Source: Thecaphora thlaspeos
Lineage: Eukaryota; Basidiomycota; Ustilaginomycetes; Urocystidales; Glomosporiaceae
NCBI GenBank assembly: GCA_900291925.1
Contig: UWYS01000015.1
Location: 310,001-374,000, forward strand
Length of the DNA: 64,000 nt
Direction: 5' to 3'
Part shown: positions 32,793 through 41,136 of the stretch, one piece after another
Numbering within the stretch: position 1 is the stretch's first letter
Layout: every line of letters starts with the position of its first letter
The notes under the pieces: generated by a model
The model's database searches: none
Told to the model about the DNA's origin: nothing
Seen by the model: the letters and a program-made list of their open reading frames with translations, nothing else
Position numbers and translations under genes: made by a program

Positions 32793-34856
32793 ATGTCCTA
32801 CCGGCTATCGACGGCGCGGGCCGCCACCACTACCCTCTCACACCGCCTCGCCCAGCTATCCCAGCCCGCCGCTTACGCCCTCCGATTCCTCGCGACGCAG
32901 TCGTTCAAGCCGTGCTCCGACTACCTCAAGCCCACCCACCCGGATGGCGATGCTTCGCAAGGCTCCCACATCGCATCCACCCTCTCGCGCTTCTCGGCCT
33001 CCGTCCTGGCCACCTACTCCCGCCCCCAGCTTCTTTTCACCCGAGGGTCCGGCCTCGACATCTACTCGGCCACCGACCCCAACACAAACGATGGCTCGAG
33101 CGAGCGCAAGTACCTCGACTTCTCCTCGGGAATCGCCGTGAACTCGCTCGGCCACTCCGACCCGCAGATTGCCAAGCTCGCCGGCGAGCAGAGCGCCCGC
33201 CTGGTTCACGCCTCCAACCTCTACCACAACGAGTGGAGTGGCGAGCTGGCGGACCGCATGGTCAAACTCACCCATGAGCACGGCGGTCTCGGTTTCCAAA
33301 AGGGCTCCAAGCCCGCCAGCGCCGCACAGACCGGCCTCAAGGTCTTCCTCGCCAACAGCGGGACCGAGGCCAACGAGGCGGCGCTCAAGTTCGCCCGCAA
33401 GGCCGGCAAGCAGCACGGCAACAACAAGAGCCAGCTCGTCTGCTTCAACAACGCCTTCCACGGCCGCACCATGGGCGCCCTCTCGGTCACGCCTAACCCA
33501 AAGTACCAGGCCCCCTTTGCCCCGCTCATCGGCGACGTCGCCGTCGGCAACTACAACCAGCTCGAGCGCATCGACCAGCTCATCACCGACAAGACTGCCG
33601 GTGTCATCGTCGAGCCCGTCCAGGGCGAAGGCGGCATCTTCCCCGCCAAGCTCGAGTTCCTCCAGGCGCTGCGGAAGCGCTGCGACGAGGTCGGGGCGAT
33701 GCTCATCTTTGATGAGATCCAGTGTGGCCTCTTTCGCTCCGGGACGCTGTGGTGCCACTCCGACTTCCCCGTCGACGCCCACCCGGACATGGTGACGATG
33801 GCCAAGCCGTTGGCCAACGGTTTCCCGATTGGCGCCGTGTTGATGCGCGACGCCGTGGCTGAGCGTATCGCTGTCGGCGACCATGGCACCACGTTCGGCG
33901 GCGGACCGCTGACGAGCGCCATCGCCCACCACGTTCTCGGACGCTTGTCGAACCAGGAGCTGGTCGAATCGATGAAGGCGGCGTCCAAGGCGCTGCTGGG
34001 CCGCCTCGAGCAGGTGCGCGACATGTTCTCCGACCTGGTGCGGCACGAGCCCGAGACAGGCAAGCCGTCTCCGCGCGGCAAGGGCTTGCTGGTGGGGCTG
34101 AGCATGAAGGAACCTTCGCACGCCGGACGTGTGGTGGCGCTGGCTCGTCAGCGCGGGCTCCTGATCCTGACGGCGGGCAGCGACACGGTGCGCATTATCC
34201 CCTCGCTGACGGTCAGCAGGGAGCAGATCGACCGGGCGGTCGACGTGATCGAGTCGTGCATGCTGGTGCTGCGGGAGGAGCTGAAGAAGGAGGCGTCGTC
34301 GTCGGCGACGACTAGCGGGGCCTCTTCTGGGGGGTCAAGCGGCAAGAGGAGCTTCTCGACCTCGGCGCGCGACAGCAGCGGCTCGTCGCGCAAGACGACG
34401 GTGGAGGGCAACCAGCCGCTAGCGTCAACGGAAGAGCTGCAGACGCTCTACGCGCAGTTCACCCAGCTGGGAGAGAGCTGGCCGATGGATGCACTGCGAC
34501 CGGACCTTTCTTTTGGCAAGTCGATCGTCTCTGCGGCGCAGACGGCGCTGCTGACAGTGCAGAGCCAGTCTGCGATCTCGGAGCACCAGATGGGCGCGAC
34601 GGACAAGAGCAAAGTGGGCGTGCGCCAGTTGACGGTCAAGGAGTTTGAGTACGCGAAGCGTGCGCTGGCGGCGCTACAGGAGCTGCGCGAGGGCGCGGTC
34701 GAGAAGCGATTCAACGTGCCGGACAACATCAAGCGACCGGCGAGCAACCCGCAGTACTACGAGAAGCTCATAAACGCCCTCGAGCGCGCGGCTGAGGGCA
34801 AGCAGATGCAGACCAGCTGGAGCGATCGCATGGCGCGCTTCTTTGGCAGGCAGTAA
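32793..34856 (+). CDS. ARG8-CBP6: Acetylornithine aminotransferase fused to complex III assembly factor Cbp6
   Basis: One uninterrupted 687-aa frame. Residues 1-37 are a mitochondrial presequence (Arg/Ser/Ala-rich, no acids). Residues about 60-500 are a class III PLP aminotransferase: SSGIAVNSLGH, FLANSGTEANEAALK, NAFHGRTMGALS, EPVQGEGG, LIFDEIQCG and TMAKPLANGFPIG, with the PLP lysine at 338. This makes N-acetylornithine in matrix arginine synthesis. Residues 501-540 are a Ser/Gly linker with KRSFSTSAR (518-526), a presequence-like motif. Residues 543-687 match Cbp6: ESWPMDALRPDLSFG, then VEKRFNVPDNIKRPASNPQY, YEKLINALER and a FFGRQ end. Cbp6 works with Cbp3 in cytochrome b synthesis at the mitoribosome. 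No intron or stop separates the parts. Confidence 0.9.
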   Translation: MSYRLSTARAATTTLSHRLAQLSQPAAYALRFLATQSFKPCSDYLKPTHPDGDASQGSHIASTLSRFSASVLATYSRPQLLFTRGSGLDIYSATDPNTNDGSSERKYLDFSSGIAVNSLGHSDPQIAKLAGEQSARLVHASNLYHNEWSGELADRMVKLTHEHGGLGFQKGSKPASAAQTGLKVFLANSGTEANEAALKFARKAGKQHGNNKSQLVCFNNAFHGRTMGALSVTPNPKYQAPFAPLIGDVAVGNYNQLERIDQLITDKTAGVIVEPVQGEGGIFPAKLEFLQALRKRCDEVGAMLIFDEIQCGLFRSGTLWCHSDFPVDAHPDMVTMAKPLANGFPIGAVLMRDAVAERIAVGDHGTTFGGGPLTSAIAHHVLGRLSNQELVESMKAASKALLGRLEQVRDMFSDLVRHEPETGKPSPRGKGLLVGLSMKEPSHAGRVVALARQRGLLILTAGSDTVRIIPSLTVSREQIDRAVDVIESCMLVLREELKKEASSSATTSGASSGGSSGKRSFSTSARDSSGSSRKTTVEGNQPLASTEELQTLYAQFTQLGESWPMDALRPDLSFGKSIVSAAQTALLTVQSQSAISEHQMGATDKSKVGVRQLTVKEFEYAKRALAALQELREGAVEKRFNVPDNIKRPASNPQYYEKLINALERAAEGKQMQTSWSDRMARFFGRQ

Positions 34857-35460
34857 AGGCGGTCGGGAGCCAGGCTCCGGCCCAAGCCTGCTTACCCTTA
34901 CGGCGGTGTTGTAACTAGCGACGCCGTAAAGTTCTGACGTTGAACGCCGATGATGATCCTTTCGCAGAGCAGCTGGCTCGGGGCCCGAGTAGGAAAGAGC
35001 AGGCGTGCGTGCGTGTGTGCGTGCGTCATGATGGGACAGTCTCTGAAGTGCGAGGATCTCTGCGCCGGCTTTGTGGATGGGCTGGCGTGGTAGTGGCGGG
35101 GCCGATGTTGAGATGAGAGGAGTGCTGGAGATTCGTGGTGGATTTAACAGGCTGTTCTATGGTGTGCACGTTGGGCTGCGGCCAACTCCACATGGGCACG
35201 TGCACGTCGCCCTCAGCGTCAGTGCAGAAGACGGGGCAATGTGTGCACCCTGCCAGTTACGCAGCCACACCTTCCTCTTCTCCGACCCATCCCCGCTGCC
35301 ATCTCCTGACCTACCGATCGCCAAATCTTGTCGCCTGGCCACCCGCGACCCGCTCAGCATCGTATAGACCTACAGCGCACAGCTTTCTCCGCTAGACCAC
35401 CTTCCTCAGGCATTGTCTGGCATCGCCGCCTCCACCTACCCATATTCACCCACCGCCAAC
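34857..35460. other. Intergenic, tandem
   Basis: ARG8-CBP6 3' end and phosphatase promoter with a CA-rich leader. No gene seen. Confidence 0.5.
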
Positions 35461-37706
35461 ATGCCGGCCAGCTACGGCGGCGACAACAGGAAGCGCCGCG
35501 ACAATGACGACGACATCGAGGCAGAGGCGCTCATGTGAGTATACGGCTGGTTACGCGCTGCGCTCGCCTCCACCACTGCCTCCTCTGTAGCCAGCAAGGC
35601 CGCCTCGTCCAGGTCACTCCGTGGCTGACAGATCGACGGCGGACGTTGGCCGATGCACACCGCTGAATTCCCTTCGCTTCGGTCAGTCTTCACAGGATGT
35701 CGACCGACGAACGAGGTCACTCTATGCTCTCGTCAATACCCTCGGCACACAACACGGCCCGACAGGCGCGCGTGACCGACGCCTATGACGACCTCAACGA
35801 GGGCCCGGATCGCGACGAAAACGGCGACCCCTACCGCGAGCGAGACGACGACGACGGCCGCCTCAGCAAGCTGCCGCCTCGCGGTACGCTCGAGGGCTCC
35901 AATGCCGCCACCAAGTTCGACAAGACCGGACGGCCGGCCTGGTTCCGTGGTCTGCTCGAGGGCGAGGTACCCGCCCTCGGGCTTGGCGGGCGCAACGTCG
36001 GCATGTCGGCCTCGGCCACCCAGCGCAACAAGCGCCGGCGCGCGCGCTTCTTCCGGCTGGCGGTGCTCGCGCTTGGGCTGCTGCTGGTCGTCGGCGTCTT
36101 CTTGGTCGCGCTAGGGCCGAGGATGGGGCTCGACATGGACAAGGTCTACGAGTACGCCGGCGACAAATGGTACGGAGACAGCGGCGTGATGCCGTATGAG
36201 TTCAACCGCGAGATTGGCTGGCCGGGCAGCTATGCGACGGGCAGGCCCCCGCACCTAGCCGATGAGCAGACCGACCCGCGCCTCCAGGCCAGCCCCACCC
36301 AGGGCTCGTCGCCCATCCAGACGGCCATCCCGGGCTATGGCACCGGCGAGGCCAAGGTCAAGCCGTTTGACCACATGGGCCCGTTCACGCCCTACCGCTC
36401 ATCGTCGGGCTTCGGAATCGACGACGCCAAATACGGAGGGACGCCCTCCTCCTCCTCTTCCTCGTCACCGGCGTCCTTCTGCACGCTGCAGCAGGTCCAC
36501 ATCCTTCATCGGCACGGCGCACGGTATCCGACCGAGCACGCGCCGCCGACGCTGTTTGCCGCCTTCCTGCGCGAGAACCCAAAGGCGCGCTTCACCGGCG
36601 CGCTGAGCTTCATCAACTCGTACAAGTACAGGCTAGGCACCGAGCTGCTGACGCCAGTTGGGCGCGGGCAGCTCTACGACAGCGGCGTCAAGGCTGCGAT
36701 CCTCTACGGCTCGCTCGCCGCAAAGGACCTGACCGAGAAGAGCGCAACCGGCCTGCCGAAGAAGCTGTTTGCGCGCGCCGGAAGCCAGCAACGCATCGTC
36801 GACAGCGGCTTTGCCTGGCTCGCCGGCTTCTCGGGTCAGCACTGGGCCAACTTGACCAACTTTGAGATCCAGATCGAGTCGGAGGGCTTCAACACTACGA
36901 CGGCGCCCGAGTTCGCCTGCCCCGGCGCCGCCAAGCCGGGCATGTTCCCCGGTGGCGACGCCGAGGCGCACTACGTGCAGAAGTACCTCGCCGACGCCAC
37001 GCGTCGCCTGCAGCGCGACGTCGAGGGGGCCGAGCTGACGCCGATGGTCGTGTACGGGATGCAGCTCCTCTGCCCGTTTGACACGGTCGCCTTTGGCCAC
37101 TCGGACTTCTGCTCGCTCTTCACGGGGGACGAGTACCTTGGGCTCGAGTACGCGTACGACCTCAAGTTCCAGTACTCGTACGGCGCCCCCTCGCCGATCG
37201 GCAAGGGGATGGGGCTGGGCTGGCTCAACGAGATGATGGCCCGCCTCGAAGGCCGCAAGTGGGACGGAGCGACGCAGACGAGTGAGAACGCGACGCTCAA
37301 TCGCGACGACCGCACCTTCCCCGTCGATCGACGCATCTACGTCGACTTTACGCACGACTCGACGGTGACGGCGGTGCTCTCGGCGCTCGACCTGCGGGAT
37401 TTTGCCGCGCCGCTGGACAAAGAGGCGAGACAGGACCATCGCGCGTTCAGGTCGAGCGAAATTGTTCCGTTCGCGGCCAGGCTCGTTGTCGAGGTTTGGG
37501 GATGTCCCTCGTCGTCGGCGGCGGCGGCGGAGGGCGGCAAGGAGGAGGACAGTTGGGTCCGTCTGAAGCTCAACGATGCCACTGTGCCGCTCTCGCAGCT
37601 CAAGGCGTGCGAGGAGCGGCCGGACGGGATGTGCAGCCTGGCGGCGTTCCTCGAGAGCCAGAAAGGGCGGAACGATCACGGCTGGTGGGACGTATGCAAG
37701 GTGTAG
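35461..37706 (+). CDS. Membrane-anchored histidine acid phosphatase (phytase-like)
   Basis: Exons 35461-35534 and 35696-37706, 694 aa. Exon 1 starts MPASYGGDNRKRR, and the junction completes a Met codon followed by MSTDERG. A single hydrophobic segment (FFRLAVLALGLLLVVGVFLV, about residues 140-160) after a basic stretch predicts a type II anchor with the catalytic domain outside or in the lumen. The catalytic motif LHRHGARYPT (His298) and the distal HD motif DFTHDSTV are intact, with six or more cysteines in the domain. Histidine acid phosphatases hydrolyse phosphomonoesters, including phytate. Fungal phytases usually have a cleaved signal peptide, so the acidic cytosolic N-terminus of about 135 residues is unusual. 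Translation from the second Met (35697) is possible. Confidence 0.88.
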
Positions 37707-38080
37707 CGGACGCCGCGATGGCGGACGACCTCGCCTCTGCTCTCGCAGTCTTTCTGTGTTGTTGTAATTGACATTGATTGCCGTCGGACCACATGCTGAT
37801 CGTTGTACGAGAGGGGAGGGTGGAAGCCAAGGCGGCAACGATGGTGCGCCCCGCAGCAGTGAAGGCCGTCGGCGGCCGGCGTCGGTTGGAGTTGAGGCGC
37901 CTCGCGGCGTTCGGAGATTAAGCACAGCTTTTGACGTGGTGGTGGCGCGCCGCCGGCCGTTGCGCCCCTTTGCCAGTCAAGCACAACCCTCTTGGTTTGC
38001 AATGCCGGCTGCTTGCCGTGCAACGTTGCTCTCTCTCCACCAACCACACCACATCCGACCACCTAATCAGACCTTGCACC
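37707..38080. other. Intergenic, tandem
   Basis: Spacer with the leader of the hemerythrin-like gene. No gene seen. Confidence 0.5.
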
Positions 38081-38512
38081 ATGCCACCGGACCCCTACTC
38101 CCGTTTGTTGAAAGGGATGCTACCATTCCACAATTCCTTCCGACACCACCTTCAAACCATCACACTTACCCTCACATCTCTTCCAACGACACCACTTGCA
38201 TCTTCCAGTCTTCCAGCCATCTCTACGATCCTGGAAACCTCTCTGACATTATGTCATCATCTACACACACATCACCACATAGAGGAAACCTACATCTTCC
38301 CACTTCTCGCCAAACAGTTACCTCAATTCGCATGGGACGAACAACACGTGCGAGAACACGTGAACATGTTGAGATATGTAGAGGAGCTGGAGAGATATTC
38401 CGAAAGGCTGTCTAAGGATCTGAGAAAGGGAAGAGGCGACAAGATCAAGTTTCAGAAGGATGAGATGCTCAGTCTTGTGGGCGCGTTGCAGGATGTATTG
38501 GTGCCCCATTGA
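38081..38512 (+). CDS. Hemerythrin-like (HHE) cation-binding protein with in-frame stop
   Basis: ATG 38081 to TGA 38510-38512, 143 aa. Metal-binding features of the HHE fold are visible: LPFHNSFRHHL, LCHHLHTHHHIEETYIFPLL and DEQHVREH, on four predicted helices. Such proteins bind a di-iron or similar centre; the role in fungi is unclear. After VLVPH the frame meets TGA, yet it continues in the same frame for 26 codons to TGA 38591-38593 with KEEDSLRLESLKK and GFGVDDLARIPM, which look like the usual HHE family end (VPHL-x-EE ... IPM). The stop therefore replaces what is probably a Leu codon. It may be a recent nonsense change, a read-through site or a sequence error. The frame is open further upstream, but the CACCATGC context supports this start. 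Confidence 0.75.
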   Translation: MPPDPYSRLLKGMLPFHNSFRHHLQTITLTLTSLPTTPLASSSLPAISTILETSLTLCHHLHTHHHIEETYIFPLLAKQLPQFAWDEQHVREHVNMLRYVEELERYSERLSKDLRKGRGDKIKFQKDEMLSLVGALQDVLVPH

Positions 38513-38593
38513 AAGGAGGAGGATAGTTTGAGGCTGGAGAGCTTGAAGAAGGCCGGATTTGGAGTGGATGATTTGGCGAGGATACCTATGTGA

Positions 38594-39486
38594 GAAAGGA
38601 GGACGGCGTGGGCGAGTGACAAGGGATCAATCAGCCTTTGGAGGATCAGAGAGAGGTCGTCCATGGAAAGCCAAACGACAACGCACCATTCGAATTTAAC
38701 CTCCCCTCCCTCCCTCCCTCCCTACGACTCGGACGACTTTCCGTCAAACGGTTGATACCATCGCCCACGCGGACGATTCGACTGCCTTTTGACTCAAGCA
38801 CGATCGATAGGACATCTCTCAATCGACAGCGTCACGAGAGGGCGGTCTACATCGCATCCGACGTCGACCTTGTAACATCGACGACATTGGGTCGAATCGA
38901 CATGCTTGCCGTCATTGACGACTTTCTGTCGTTGTGGTTCGGAGTGTACGTCAACGCAAAGATTGGAATCGGCACCGTTCGAAGATGACGAGACGACCAC
39001 GTCGACCGGCGGTGAGAAAAGGTCCTGCGAAGACGTCAAGACGATACGGCGCGCGTCGATACGTCGAGGAGATCATTCCTCGACTGCGTTCCGATCCGAA
39101 CGGCGGAGAGACAAGCTACGGTGTGATCTGCTCGTCTATCACTCTCGTGCACACGTTGCAAGGTTCAGGAAAGGAAGAAGGGGTTGACCTTGCCATGGCG
39201 TATCGGTCTGAGAAGCAAAAATTTACCACGTAATCCTGTGCGGGTGGGGTTCCGAACGAACAGCGTATAGTCTAGCAAGCGGGGAGGGCAGGAGAGAGTG
39301 GACTTTGTCACCCTAGACTACGGTACAAGGTCCGTTGCTGTTCCGCGGCATTGACACAAGAAGAATGGTGTATCTGAAACGCAATGCACCCTTCCCCCAC
39401 GCCCTTGGTCGTGACGCAGCGAGGTATCTGGAAGCTCTTCGTAAAGAATATCGATGCGCGGACCGTCCAGAGTAGCCTAAACGTCG
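38594..39486. other. Intergenic, convergent
   Basis: Open frames at 38638-39233 have no recognisable content. A (CCCT)n pyrimidine tract lies near 38702-38725. Confidence 0.5.
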
Positions 39487-40182
39487 CTACTTTCTCTTAA
39501 ATGGATAAGCCTTTTGCAGGTTACTCTGGAAGCTGGCATCGATAAAGGGAACGTTAGCGTCACCCCACGAGTGACCATCGAGACCTCGCTGAGCGGCTTC
39601 GCCGAGCTTCTCCCACGTAACGAGCGGATAGGTGAGACTGTCTTTTTCGGTGAGATCGTTGGCGTGCGTGTTGATGCCCTCTGCGCTGTATTGGATCTTG
39701 ACGGCGTCTCGGATGCGGTTGGACGATGGGACAGGAGCGTACTTTTTGAATTGACCGTGTGCAGATGGTGAGGCGGCGAGGATGCTAGGGTTCGCCTTGG
39801 ATGGGTCGTCGAACCATACGACGACGCACTCACCTGTCGCGTTGATGGGCGATGAACAAATGAGGGAGAGATGGAGCGAGAGCGGTCGAGAACGGAGACG
39901 GGTCAGAATGAACGATGTCCAACGATCTTCACCGCATCGCTTCGACACCAAGCTCCATCCTCTCGTCCGTCACGTCACTTACAATCACGACGATGTCCAA
40001 TACCAGAGCTAAGGACGTTCCTTGGGGTAGTAGTAAGAGTAAAGAAAAGCCCACTTGCCCTGATACCAAGCAGAACAGGCGTAAACCTGACCCTGTTTCC
40101 CATCCTTGCAAGCGGCCGAGGAAGAAAGCAATGCGCCGACATACAATACAATACCGAAAGGGATGAGGGGGGAGGGGCGCAT
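39487..40182 (-). pseudogene. NEP1-like protein (NLP, NPP1 domain), broken
   Basis: NLPs are secreted cytolysins of plant-associated microbes that bind sphingolipids of plant membranes. Exon 1 starts at 40182 with a hydrophobic signal peptide, then WAFLYSYYYPKE, the NLP beta-strand before the heptapeptide. It hits TAG at 40011-40009; homology resumes one base out of phase (SSGIGHRRD), so there is a frameshift. A donor GTAAGT at 39982 and an acceptor at 39834 lead to exon 2 (39833-39487), which carries VVVWFDDPSKANP, SPSAHGQF, DSLTYPLVTWEKLG and GDANVPFIDASF. The diagnostic GHRHDWE heptapeptide reads GHRRDCE, so two of its seven residues are changed, one of them in the metal-binding core. Both lesions argue for loss of function. 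A sequence error could explain the shift but not the heptapeptide. Confidence 0.85.
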
Positions 40183-41136
40183 GTGTGCAGATCCTGGATA
40201 AGTTAGCGCCGTTTTGCGATGTCCGACAGCGTGTCACGGGCTTCTGATGTTCTACACCAGGAGTTGGCGTTACTAGATTCTGTAGTTACGTACGGCCAAG
40301 CATAGAAGAAGGCAGACGGAATATGAACAGACGTCTGGGCGAGATGGCGGCTGTCCAATTCCGCTTTTCTGTCGTCCTTGTGATTTCGGCCAACCGCTCA
40401 GTCCCACTCTTCCTGTAGCATGTGTCCGGGCATCGTTTGTCAAACCCATCCCCCACTTCTTTTTGCCGCTTTGCAAACATCTCTTGGTCGAAATACTGTA
40501 TGCACATGGATTGCCTTGGAACTATTCGGTAATCATGTCGACGGAGATTTCGTCCATGTTACTGTACTGCACAGCCGTGGTACGATACGTTCTGCAACGA
40601 CGAAGACGTAGGTTACCGACGAGGGAGGGCAAGAGTACCTACATACAGGTGTACGTACTTGCAAGTTTGCCGGTAGTTACAGAGAGTACCAGTCCACCAA
40701 AGTACAGCCGCTGCGTTCCCACGTGTCCCCGCCAAGCCCAAAGCCTGTAAGTACGTCGACAAGACTTCATACCGCCGCCGCTCGTATGGTCCCGAGAAAC
40801 CCACTTCGACCAAGCGCATCGACGTCAGCTAGCCTTCTTGCTCCGAGACCGCTCAGCATCGGGCATATCGATGTAAAATGTCAAGCGCGAGTGGCCGGAG
40901 AGACGATGTCGAGACCGTCTGTGATCTCTCGTGGGATACTCACAGACTGACCGACCTCTCGGTGTTACCACACCGAGCGAGAGACGTTTCTTCGACGCCA
41001 GGCCGCATCTTGAGGCGGGTCGACTTCAGTCGACTCGGCCTCTCAATCGACGTTACGTCACGAGAGGAGAGGATGGTGCGGTATGATCTGCATTGCAGCG
41101 CATCAGAAGGGGGGCAGGCGCAATGTGCTGTCCGAA
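40183..41136. other. Intergenic with TACTGTA/TACGTAC motifs
   Basis: No gene seen. TACTGTA at 40494 and 40560, and TACGTAC-like repeats near 40650-40755. Confidence 0.5.

Noticed and set aside
32856..34121. 421-codon minus frame opposite ARG8-CBP6
   Set aside because: Composition is a shadow of the aminotransferase frame; no motif.
36633..37925. 430-codon open frame on the minus strand opposite the acid phosphatase
   Set aside because: It mirrors the phosphatase codons; Arg/Leu/Val-rich with no domain, a normal effect of high third-position GC.
37931..38080. Longer N-terminus for the hemerythrin-like protein
   Set aside because: Upstream in-frame start gives Cys/Arg-rich sequence outside the family pattern; ATG 38081 has a better context and matches the domain start.
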